Below are positions 1-5,163 of a DNA stretch of 5,172 bases, in pieces. Location of the stretch: positions 1 to 5,172 of the forward strand of contig CABQZS010000070.1 in assembly GCA_902468695.1 (NCBI GenBank), read 5' to 3'. A program made the position numbers and the translations under genes. This stretch comes from an uncultured Collinsella sp. (GTDB lineage Bacteria; Actinomycetota; Coriobacteriia; Coriobacteriales; Coriobacteriaceae). Below the pieces are notes generated by a model. It ran no database searches and was not told the DNA's origin. It was given only the letters and a program-made list of their open reading frames with translations. Numbering within the stretch: position 1 is the first letter of the stretch; each line of letters opens with the position of its first letter.

Positions 1-34
1 CAGCCGCGCCGACGATTCCAACCTTCAAAGACAT
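1..34 (-). CDS. argC: N-terminus of a Rossmann-fold enzyme, probably N-acetyl-gamma-glutamyl-phosphate reductase (partial)
   Basis: Only the first eleven codons are in the window, reading MSLKVGIVGAA, and the gene runs off the left edge. The start is firm: ATG at 34-32 has AAGGAG at 46-41, six bases upstream. The glycine pattern G-I-V-G-A-A is the dinucleotide-binding loop that opens NAD(P)-dependent dehydrogenases. Its position at residue 6, after a short basic strand, is typical of ArgC, which reduces N-acetylglutamyl phosphate to the semialdehyde in arginine synthesis. Two candidate ARG boxes in the leader support this, as argC often heads an arginine operon. Other Rossmann enzymes that begin the same way, such as dihydrodipicolinate reductase or aspartate-semialdehyde dehydrogenase, cannot be excluded from eleven residues. 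The partial gene is certain enough; the name is inference. Confidence 0.55.
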   Translation of the reverse strand, partial: MSLKVGIVGAA

Positions 35-40
35 ATCAGA

Positions 41-46
41 CTCCTT
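41..46 (-). promoter_or_regulatory. Ribosome binding site of the argC-like gene
   Basis: AAGGAG on the minus strand, six bases before ATG at 34. It is what makes the eleven-codon fragment at the edge believable as a gene start. Confidence 0.75.
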
Positions 47-120
47 GTCTGCGATTTATGCACCGATGCGCATTTCGCAGCGGTCGTTATGAAGTGGCTT
101 GAAACTTTAGCACCAAGAGA

Positions 121-155
121 TGCATGAACACGTAAATGACTTGCATATTCATGCA
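121..155 (-). promoter_or_regulatory. Candidate tandem ARG boxes (ArgR operator) upstream of the argC-like gene
   Basis: The better half-site pair is TGCAT-N4-ATGCA at 142-155, a perfect 5-bp inverted repeat. A weaker copy, TGCAT-N4-ACGTA, lies at 121-134. The two begin exactly 21 bp apart. Known ArgR operators are pairs of 18-bp imperfect palindromes separated by about 3 bp, with half-sites of TGAAT or TGCAT type, so both sequence and spacing fit. They lie roughly 87 to 121 bases before the argC-like ATG. A weak promoter candidate (TTGGTG at 116-111, 17-bp gap, TTCATA at 93-88) would place the operator just upstream of the -35. The assignment is inference from pattern only. Confidence 0.45.
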
Positions 156-200
156 TTGAAACATTCCCGACACATTCGCTCGAAGGAATTGACAAATGGA

Positions 201-254
201 GCGGGCCCCGTATTGACCGGCGCTCCTAACGGCGCCGGGCAATACGGGGCCCGC
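201..254 (-). terminator. Very stable GC-rich hairpin, possible terminator after the second split-barrel gene
   Basis: GCGGGCCCCGTATTG (201-215) is perfectly complementary to 240-254. After one A-G mismatch (216/239) pairing resumes for seven more pairs (217-223 with 232-238) plus a possible T-G pair, closing on a short loop near 225-230. It begins 37 bases past the stop of the gene at 292-702 and would form in that transcript. There is no proper T-run after the stem on either strand (minus reads TCCATTTGTC). It is therefore either a weak or factor-assisted terminator, a 3'-end stabilising stem, or a REP-like palindrome. The stem itself is certain; the role is not. Confidence 0.5.
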
Positions 255-291
255 CCATGCGAAAACCAAGTTGTTAGGATGAGCCAGCTGG

Positions 292-702
292 CTAGAGCTC
301 GACCGGCACCCATTCGTCGTGATTGCAGATAAAAGCCTCGGAATCCTCGACGCTAAAGAAGACGAGCGTGGGGTCGTTAGGCCCCTCATAGTGCTCACCC
401 AGGCGCTCTAGATGCTTCCACCCGGCTTCGCGCATTTCGCTCGAAGCCCGGTCATCCAAGCCGGCACGCCCGCGCAAGATGAGCCAGCCATGGCCCGGCC
501 ACCAACTCGTGGCCTCAAAGCGCTGATTTTGTAGCAGCTCTTGCCACACGTCTTTGGTGCGCGCTGTTACAAACCACAGCTTGCCATCCTGGATCTGCGC
601 AAACGAAAACGGACGCACATGAGGCTGTCCGTCAACGCTCGTCGCCAAATACCATGCCGGCACCGACGTCAGATACTCCAACACCGTATTCAATCCGTCC
701 AT
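292..702 (-). CDS. Pyridoxamine 5'-phosphate oxidase-like split-barrel protein, copy 2
   Basis: A 136-residue cytoplasmic protein of the small FMN-binding split-barrel family (putative PNPOx type). Visible family landmarks are PAWYLAT (about 15-21), PHVRPFSFA (about 27-35), DGKLWFVT (about 38-45), KDVWQEL, a central W-PG-W-L-G strand pair, and a late LVFFSV strand. Members usually bind FMN, sometimes F420 or haem, and act as oxidoreductases on small molecules; the substrate here cannot be told. I chose ATG at 702 because AGGAGG lies four bases upstream; a GTG at 717 would add five residues (MAGGH) and lacks a ribosome site. It is clearly paralogous to the gene at 880-1326, and both end in Glu-Leu with the shared 10-bp GCTAGAGCTC over the stop. 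Function beyond the fold is unknown. Confidence 0.85.
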   Translation of the reverse strand: MDGLNTVLEYLTSVPAWYLATSVDGQPHVRPFSFAQIQDGKLWFVTARTKDVWQELLQNQRFEATSWWPGHGWLILRGRAGLDDRASSEMREAGWKHLERLGEHYEGPNDPTLVFFSVEDSEAFICNHDEWVPVEL

Positions 703-705
703 GTG

Positions 706-711
706 TCCTCC
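706..711 (-). promoter_or_regulatory. Ribosome binding site deciding the start of split-barrel copy 2
   Basis: AGGAGG on the minus strand lies four bases before ATG at 702. It falls downstream of the alternative GTG at 717, so it selects the shorter protein. Confidence 0.7.
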
Positions 712-732
712 TGCCACTAGCTAATTTGGAAT

Positions 733-858
733 GGGTAGTCAATTTGGGACGGGGCTATTTTAGCTACCCCTTAACTGCCAATGAGTTATTTGGGCCAGGA
801 TAATTGTCAGCTGGCATATGGGGGTAGCTAAAATAGCCCCGTCCCAAATTGACTACCC
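733..858. mobile_element. Palindromic element with perfect 38-bp inverted repeats (MITE- or BIME-like)
   Basis: The left arm 733-770 and right arm 821-858 are exact reverse complements over 38 of 38 bases, around a 50-base centre. The centre keeps pairing: TGCCA (776-780) with TGGCA (812-816), and AGTTAT (784-789) with ATAATT (800-805, one G-T pair). The whole 126 bp can thus fold into one long hairpin. Each arm also contains a small hairpin of its own (751-770 and 821-840). GGAAT flanks the element at 728-732 on the left and 860-864 on the right, one base away from the right arm, resembling a 5-bp target duplication. No transposase is encoded. Both ends carry GTAG (735-738 and, on the minus strand, 856-853), reminiscent of REP elements moved by RAYT transposases. 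It lies between two paralogous genes and would form a large stem in their shared RNA. The inverted repeat is directly seen; mobility is inferred. Confidence 0.65.
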
Positions 859-879
859 CGGAATACTGGCTGGTGAGCG

Positions 880-1326
880 CTAGAGCTCCAGGCGCTCCTC
901 GCTGCCGTCGATATCACAGAAGCGCGCGGCAATGTTGCGGACCGAAAAGAAAGCAAGGCGGCCGTCGTTGGCGCTATCGTGTTCCTCGCCGATGCCCACC
1001 ATGTGTTTAAAACCCGCCTGGCGTACCTTGTCGCTCACGACCGCATCGTCCTCGAGCGCGGCCTCGCCGGTCAGTACAATCCAACACTCTCCCGGTTTCC
1101 AACCCGAAACCTCAAACTTGGGGTTCGCGCTGAGCTCGGCCCACACATCCTTGTCGCGCGATGTGCAAAACCACAGCTTACCGTCATCGACCATGGCAAA
1201 TGAAAACGGCCTCACGCGAGGCTGATACCCGTCGGCCACATCGGTCGTGGCCAGATACCACGCCGGAATGCGCCTGAGATACGAACAGGCGCGCTCAAGC
1301 TGAGCCGTGCGGTCGTTGTCGGTCAT
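880..1326 (-). CDS. Pyridoxamine 5'-phosphate oxidase-like split-barrel protein, copy 1
   Basis: A 148-residue soluble protein of the FMN-binding split-barrel family. Landmarks are PAWYLAT (about 21-27), PRVRPFSFA (about 36-44), DDGKLWFCTSRDKDVW (about 47-62), W-PGECW (about 76-83), GFKH and LAFFSV. The paired beta strands around VRPFSF and KLWF form the usual flavin phosphate and isoalloxazine site in this family, so an FMN cofactor is likely but not proven. Substrate and reaction are unknown. The start ATG has AAAGGGG at 1338-1332, five bases upstream. The gene begins 30 bases after the ecfT stop with no terminator between, so it is probably the last or next-to-last gene of the FMN-riboswitch operon. 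It differs from copy 2 mainly by a longer N-terminus and a few extra residues after YLAT. Confidence 0.87.
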   Translation of the reverse strand: MTDNDRTAQLERACSYLRRIPAWYLATTDVADGYQPRVRPFSFAMVDDGKLWFCTSRDKDVWAELSANPKFEVSGWKPGECWIVLTGEAALEDDAVVSDKVRQAGFKHMVGIGEEHDSANDGRLAFFSVRNIAARFCDIDGSEERLEL

Positions 1327-1356
1327 AGGGACCCCTTTCTTGCGCTCGAATCGCGC

Positions 1357-2157
1357 CTAAACAAGTTGAAGGTTGATGACGATGACACACACGAGCAGCA
1401 GCACCGTCACCACCGCGGCCAGTGCATCCCCGCGGCCAAACGTAAGTGTATGCAGACGCGTGCGTCCCTGTTCGCCGTGATAGCAGCGCGCATCCATGGC
1501 GGCCGAAAGCGTCTCGGCATGACGGAACACGCCGGTGAACAGCGGAATCGCCACACTGCCGAGCATGCGCACACCGCCGAGCGGACCGCACGTCACGCGC
1601 GCGCCGCGGCTTGCCTGCGCGTCCGCCGTCTGCTTCATCTCGGTGGCGAACTGCGGCATAAAGCGCAACGCGATACCCATGATCATGCCGAGCTCATGCG
1701 CAGGGAGCCCCACGCGCGCAAACGGTGCGAGCAGACGCTCAAAGCCCGCGGTGAGGTCGAGCGTCGGCGTGGTGAGTGTAATGGCGCTCATGCCGGCCAT
1801 CATCAACGTCAGGCGGCACGCCACAAACGCCGCAGAACGCAGCGAGCCCTCGCTTATCTGCAGAAAGCCGAGCTGCCACAGGATGCGCCCGCTCTGGTCG
1901 GAAAACAGGTTGAGCACCGCAACCACGATGACGATTGCCAGCAGCGGCGCCATCGACGACAGAGCGCGACGAGCCGGCACCCGGGACACGGCATAGATCA
2001 GGACAACGAAGATTGCGACCGGGGCCAGTCCGCGGAAGCTGCTGACTGTGAGCGTCGTGATCAGAAACACAAAGCCCAAGAGCAACTTGGTTCGCGGGTC
2101 CAGGCGGTGGATTGCACTATCGCCGGGATAGTAGCTGCCAAACGAAAACGCCTCCAT
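1357..2157 (-). CDS. ecfT: ECF transporter transmembrane coupling protein EcfT
   Basis: A 266-residue integral membrane protein that joins the substrate-binding S component to the two ATPases. The N-terminus GSYYPGDSAIHRLDPRTKL (about 7-25) is the EcfT hallmark. Hydrophobic segments follow at about 25-40, 44-58, 69-85 and 108-128, and a last one at about 247-264. The cytoplasmic coupling helices carry the two ARG-type motifs that dock into the ATPases: ASRG at about 182-185 and DARCY at about 222-226, the latter with Cys in place of the usual Gly. Length is normal for the family. The ATG shares one base with the stop of the ATPase gene (TGATG), and AGGAGG at 2170-2165 lies seven bases upstream inside that gene, giving translational coupling. 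It belongs to the ribU-ecfA-ecfT operon; whether it also serves other S components encoded elsewhere cannot be seen. Confidence 0.95.
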   Translation of the reverse strand: MEAFSFGSYYPGDSAIHRLDPRTKLLLGFVFLITTLTVSSFRGLAPVAIFVVLIYAVSRVPARRALSSMAPLLAIVIVVAVLNLFSDQSGRILWQLGFLQISEGSLRSAAFVACRLTLMMAGMSAITLTTPTLDLTAGFERLLAPFARVGLPAHELGMIMGIALRFMPQFATEMKQTADAQASRGARVTCGPLGGVRMLGSVAIPLFTGVFRHAETLSAAMDARCYHGEQGRTRLHTLTFGRGDALAAVVTVLLLVCVIVINLQLV

Positions 2158-4061
2158 CAGCAGCCCTCCTCTCGCGCGACCGTCTTGGATTTAGCAATGT
2201 CCGAGACGTTAGAAGAACCGTCTGAGCGACCGATCAGCAAATTTGCCAACTCGTCGGCCAACAACTCAACCGTATAGAGCCCGCCGCGACGCAGCGGCAC
2301 GCCCACCTCCGTAAGCGCCAGCGCCATACGCTGGGCGGCGGGAACGCCCAAGCCGATCGACTTGAGCTCATCGGCATGCGCAAACACCTGCGCGGGGGTT
2401 CCCTCGGCAAACACCGCGCCTTCGTTCATTACGACGATGCGGTCGCAGCAATTGGCCAGGTCATCCATGCTGTGCGAAACCATGACAACGGTCAGGCCCT
2501 CGCGATGGAGCCGATCGATGAGCCCTAGGAAATCCCTGCGGGCAGCCGGATCGAGCCCCGCCATGGGTTCATCGAGCACCAGGACTTCGGGCTCCATGGC
2601 GAGCACGCCGGCGAATGCCACACGCCGTTGCTGACCGCCCGAAAGCTCAAAGGGACTCTTGTCGCCGACCGTGGAAAGATCGAGGCCCACGCGCGAGAGC
2701 GATGACTCGACACGACGGTCGACTTCATCTTGCGGCAAGCCAAGGTTGTGCGGACCAAACGCCACGTCCTGCGCCACGGTTTCGGCAAACAGCTGACGCT
2801 CAGGATACTGAAACACCACGCCGACCTTGGCCTTAACCGCGGCGGCGTCTTTCTTGTTTGACAGATCGAGCCCCAGCGCGCAAACGCTTCCCTCCTGGGG
2901 ACGAATCAAACCGTTGAGATGCTGGACCAGCGTCGACTTACCCGAACCGGTATGACCTGCCAAACCCAGGAACTCGCCGCGACGCACCGTCAGCGATACA
3001 TCGCGCAGCGCCCACGGGCTGCTGGGGTCGTTTCCCCAGAGAGCCTGTTTGTTCGATTTGCCCGCAGTGGCCGAGCGCTTATGCCAGCGGCGGCGCTCGC
3101 GCGGACTGAGCGAATAACTGTACGAAACACGGGATAGCTCGATGACGGGCTCCGACGCGTTGCCCTCGTTGTCTACCGGAACAGTGCCGTCAGCGATTTC
3201 CAACTGGGATACGGAAGACTGCCCCGCGATGTCTGCCCCACTTCGCTCGGCATAAGCCTGCGCAATCTCGGCGACCATATCCGCCTCACGCACCTGTGCG
3301 CAAACGGGCACGCCCTTCGCACGAAGCGACCTGCCCAGACAGCACGACGCCGGCATATCCAGGTTGAGCTGCGCAAGTTCGTCTGCCCGCGTCAAGATTT
3401 CCTCGGGCTTACCGAGCATGGCAACGCGCCCCGCCCGAAACACCGCGACACGATCGGCCTCGGCGGCCTCTTCCATAAAGTGCGTAATCATCACGATGGT
3501 CATGCCGCGAGCGTGCAACGCGCGGCAAGCCTTCATGAGGCCCTTGCGCCCACGCGGATCGAGCATCGAGGAAGCCTCGTCCAATATGAGCACGCGCGGT
3601 TCCATGGTGAGCACGCCGGCAAGCGCCACGCGCTGCTTTTGGCCACCCGAAAGCGCGTGGGTCTCGTGGCGCTCAAAGCCCACCAGGCCCACACCCTTCA
3701 GCGCCTCGCGTACGCGCTGCGCAATTTGCGCCGATGGCACGCCAAGGTTTTCGGGACCGAACGCAACGTCATCTTCGACAAGCGTTGCCACCAGCTGATC
3801 ATCGGGATTCTGGAATACCATGCCCGCGGTCGAGCGAATGTCGTAGACCAGCTCGGGGTCGGACGCATCCATGCCGTTGATGCGTACCGTGCCCGCATCG
3901 GGTTGCAACAGCGCATTCAGATGCTTGGCAAACGTCGACTTGCCCGACCCATTGCCACCGAGGATGCAGAAAAACTCCCCGTCCTCGATGCTCAGATCGA
4001 CACCATCGAGTGCCGACACGACACCGTCATAGCTAAAGGAAACGCCCCGACACTCAATCAT
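2157..4061 (-). CDS. ecfA: Fused double ATPase of an ECF transporter (EcfA1-EcfA2 in one chain)
   Basis: A 634-residue cytoplasmic protein that powers vitamin uptake by ATP hydrolysis, with two complete ABC ATPase domains. Domain 1: Walker A GGNGSGKST (about 35-43), Q-loop Q84 in VFQNPDDQ, signature LSGGQ (137-141), Walker B ending DEASSMLDP (about 161-169), switch H194. Domain 2: Walker A GHTGSGKST (about 369-377), Q418 in FQYPERQLF, signature LSGGQQRR (473-480), DEPMAGLDP (497-505), H530. The first half matches EcfA1 and the second EcfA2; both look catalytically intact. A roughly 100-residue linker (about 200-305) joins them, and a basic insertion (about 320-349) interrupts the first strands of domain 2. 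ECF ATPases are separate proteins of about 280 residues in Firmicutes; fusions occur in Actinobacteria and some other groups. The ATG overlaps the ribU stop by four bases (ATGA), so translation is coupled. Confidence 0.95.
   Translation of the reverse strand: MIECRGVSFSYDGVVSALDGVDLSIEDGEFFCILGGNGSGKSTFAKHLNALLQPDAGTVRINGMDASDPELVYDIRSTAGMVFQNPDDQLVATLVEDDVAFGPENLGVPSAQIAQRVREALKGVGLVGFERHETHALSGGQKQRVALAGVLTMEPRVLILDEASSMLDPRGRKGLMKACRALHARGMTIVMITHFMEEAAEADRVAVFRAGRVAMLGKPEEILTRADELAQLNLDMPASCCLGRSLRAKGVPVCAQVREADMVAEIAQAYAERSGADIAGQSSVSQLEIADGTVPVDNEGNASEPVIELSRVSYSYSLSPRERRRWHKRSATAGKSNKQALWGNDPSSPWALRDVSLTVRRGEFLGLAGHTGSGKSTLVQHLNGLIRPQEGSVCALGLDLSNKKDAAAVKAKVGVVFQYPERQLFAETVAQDVAFGPHNLGLPQDEVDRRVESSLSRVGLDLSTVGDKSPFELSGGQQRRVAFAGVLAMEPEVLVLDEPMAGLDPAARRDFLGLIDRLHREGLTVVMVSHSMDDLANCCDRIVVMNEGAVFAEGTPAQVFAHADELKSIGLGVPAAQRMALALTEVGVPLRRGGLYTVELLADELANLLIGRSDGSSNVSDIAKSKTVAREEGC
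2165..2170 (-). promoter_or_regulatory. Ribosome binding site of ecfT inside the ecfA 3' end
   Basis: AGGAGG on the minus strand, seven bases before the ecfT ATG at 2157 and within the last codons of the ATPase gene. It lets ecfT be translated both by re-initiation and independently. Confidence 0.75.
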
Positions 4062-4648
4062 GCGCGGCCTTTGACCTGGTCCTTTTTAGGCGTGATGAGG
4101 TTGGAAACTGCTTTATACACCACCAGCGTCAACACCGAGTTAAGCACGGTCTTGATAAGGTTGAACGGCAGTACGGCAGGAATCATGAGCGGGGCGATCA
4201 CATCGACCGAGCCATACCAGAACCAAACGCCAATAGTAAGGTTTGCGACCATAGACAGCGCCGTAGCGGCAATGACGCCGAGCACCAGGCCAATCACGGC
4301 ACCCTTATAGGTGTGCATCTTCTGATAGACGATAGCCGCGGGCAGAATGTAGCCCAGCGTGGCAACCAGATTCATAAGCGCGCCGACCCAGTCACCCGTA
4401 GTGAGTGCATGGATAACGATCGCCATGGCGGCAACAGCGGTGCCGGCACCGGGGCCATATGCAAACCCGCACACCATCGCCGGCACCAGCGACGGGTCAT
4501 ACGTCAAAAACGGCGCCGAAGGAAGGATAGGCAGCTGCACGTACATAAACAGGGCGCCCAAGGCGCACATCAACGCCATGGTAACGAGCTGTTTGGTGCT
4601 CCACCTATTCGTGTTCTCAAAATGGATATGCTGCGACTGTTCAGACAT
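4058..4648 (-). CDS. ribU: ECF transporter riboflavin-binding S component RibU
   Basis: A 196-residue membrane protein that binds riboflavin from outside the cell and, with EcfT and the ATPases, releases it inside. The first helix after a polar N-terminus, KQLVTMALMCALGAL (about 19-33), contains the AxxxA pattern (A25, A29) that S components use to contact EcfT. The loop LPILPSAPFLTYDPSLVP (about 39-56) followed by GFAYGPGAG matches the RibU loop that helps form the flavin pocket. Further hydrophobic segments at about 58-85, 89-109, 116-140 and 152-180 fit the six-helix family. I chose ATG at 4648 because AGGTGATC lies just before it; the upstream in-frame ATG at 4669 is part of the riboswitch GGATG and has no ribosome site. 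The FMN riboswitch independently supports riboflavin as substrate. Confidence 0.93.
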   Translation of the reverse strand: MSEQSQHIHFENTNRWSTKQLVTMALMCALGALFMYVQLPILPSAPFLTYDPSLVPAMVCGFAYGPGAGTAVAAMAIVIHALTTGDWVGALMNLVATLGYILPAAIVYQKMHTYKGAVIGLVLGVIAATALSMVANLTIGVWFWYGSVDVIAPLMIPAVLPFNLIKTVLNSVLTLVVYKAVSNLITPKKDQVKGRA

Positions 4649-4650
4649 AA

Positions 4651-4662
4651 GATCACCTGCCT
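4651..4662 (-). promoter_or_regulatory. Ribosome binding site of ribU, abutting riboswitch helix P1
   Basis: The minus strand reads AGGCAGGTGATC, ending two bases before the ribU ATG. AGGTGATC (4658-4651) matches the 16S anti-Shine-Dalgarno region over eight bases. The first two bases (4662-4661) may also pair in the outer part of riboswitch helix P1, so ligand binding could control ribosome access. Confidence 0.7.
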
Positions 4663-4843
4663 CTTTCATCCGGACTCTAACCGTTGGTACTGGGATCTCA
4701 CCAGTTCAGCCGGCATGCGAACCAACGCACACCCGGGTCGCGGACTCATCGGCTCGGCCGCAGACAATTTACCTGCGCCACGGCACCCCTTTGGCACCGC
4801 CCAATTTACCGCCAGTGGGGAATTCCACCCCGCCCTGAAACAG
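4661..4843 (-). ncRNA. FMN riboswitch (RFN element) controlling the riboflavin transporter operon
   Basis: Read on the minus strand, the conserved blocks appear in order: TTCAGGGCGGGGTG, AATTCCCCACTGGCGGTAAA, AGTCCGCGAC, GAACTGGTGAGATCCCAGT, then ACCAACGGTTAGAGTCCG and GGATG. P1 pairs CTGTTTCA (4843-4836) with TGAAAGAG (4668-4661), one mismatch. P3 is closed by GCGG and CCGC, and a P4 of CCGG-GTGCG type precedes the P5 hairpin ACTGG/CCAGT. The element binds FMN and usually turns expression off when FMN is plentiful. No terminator hairpin with a T-run fits between it and ribU, and P1 ends at the ribosome site, so control is probably at translation start. At about 183 nt it is longer than usual because the P3 arm carries roughly 60 extra bases. 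Confidence 0.95.
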
Positions 4844-4851
4844 CAATTGCA

Positions 4852-4879
4852 AGTGTAGCACCAGTAGACTTTCGCGCAA
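4852..4879 (-). promoter_or_regulatory. Extended -10 promoter of the ribU operon
   Basis: On the minus strand, TACACT (4857-4852) matches four of six bases of TATAAT and is preceded by TGC (4860-4858), an extended -10. A weak -35 TTGCGC (4879-4874) lies 16 bases upstream. Transcription would start near 4845, about two bases before the 5' strand of riboswitch P1, which is the best support for this assignment. Confidence 0.55.
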
Positions 4880-4921
4880 GTATGCCAAGGGTAATTTATG
4901 GCGGGGGAACGCTCCAGAAAT

Positions 4922-5047
4922 GCGACCGGGACAAGTTAACGCGACAACCACGTTCTCCGTCCACGCCAAAATGGTGCGCCTTTCGCGCAAAGCGCGAAAC
5001 AGCAACCGGGACATGTATCCCCAACAACCACGTCCTCCGCCCACGCC
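4922..5047. repeat. Degenerate 46-bp direct repeat, two copies 80 bp apart
   Basis: 4922-4967 and 5002-5047 align without gaps at 37 of 46 positions. Shared blocks include ACCGGGACA near the start and ACAACCACGT, CTCCG and CCACGCC toward the end; most differences fall in the middle. The spacer holds a perfect hairpin TTTCGCGC-AAA-GCGCGAAA (4981-4999), and TTTCGCGCAA recurs at 4870-4879 beside the promoter. No convincing gene covers the region 4861-5118. The repeats could be remnants of an intergenic repeat family, a degraded short gene, or protein-binding sites. Confidence 0.55.
4981..4999. repeat. Small perfect hairpin between the two direct repeats
   Basis: TTTCGCGC (4981-4988) and GCGCGAAA (4992-4999) are exact reverse complements around an AAA loop. 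It has no T-run, so a terminator role is unlikely. Its purpose is unknown. Confidence 0.5.
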
Positions 5048-5118
5048 GACCTCAAGGCCGTAAACGCAGGGAATCCGGGGGTGTGACGGGGGCTTCTCTC
5101 CGGAACATTCCGCAGGAC

Positions 5119-5163
5119 GCAAAGAGGCTCCGCAGCGCGAAGCGCGATGCGGAGCCTCTTTGC
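5119..5163. terminator. Symmetrical strong hairpin, probable bidirectional terminator
   Basis: GCAAAGAGGCTCCGCA (5119-5134) pairs perfectly with 5148-5163. After a G-A mismatch (5135/5147), CGCG (5136-5139) pairs with CGCG (5143-5146) around an AAG loop. The AAAGAGG and CCTCTTT edges give the A-rich upstream and T-rich downstream sides of a terminator on both strands, though the T stretch is only three long and lies within the stem. It stands about 250 bases upstream of the ribU promoter and would insulate this operon from whatever lies to the right. Confidence 0.7.

Noticed and set aside
50..62. TGCGA-TTT-ATGCA as a third ARG box near the argC-like start
   Set aside because: The spacing between half-sites is three bases instead of four, one half is degenerate, and it is out of phase with the pair at 121-155.
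737..854. Outward-facing TTGACT at both tips of the palindrome as -35 boxes
   Set aside because: TTGACT is a good -35 match, but no acceptable -10 lies 16-18 bases further out; on the left the spacing would put the start site inside the ribosome site of the next gene.
1366..2277. A 303-codon open frame on the plus strand, opposite ecfT
   Set aside because: It is antisense to a gene with unmistakable EcfT motifs, and its protein is full of His, Arg and Gln with no recognisable domain. Long antisense frames are expected in GC-rich coding DNA.
3480..4310. A 276-codon plus-strand frame opposite the first ATPase domain and part of ribU
   Set aside because: It runs across two well-supported genes, has low-complexity composition and resembles no family; treated as an antisense shadow.
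4649..4669. Upstream ATG that would lengthen RibU by seven residues
   Set aside because: That ATG is the conserved GGATG end of the FMN riboswitch and lies before the ribosome site, which points to 4648.
5101..5112. CGGAA-CA-TTCCG inverted repeat as an operator
   Set aside because: Only five bases per arm, far from any promoter seen here and without a recognised regulator motif.
4769..5122. A 117-codon minus-strand frame covering the promoter and part of the riboswitch
   Set aside because: It overlaps a clear structured RNA and the promoter, has no evident ribosome site and encodes no recognisable protein.
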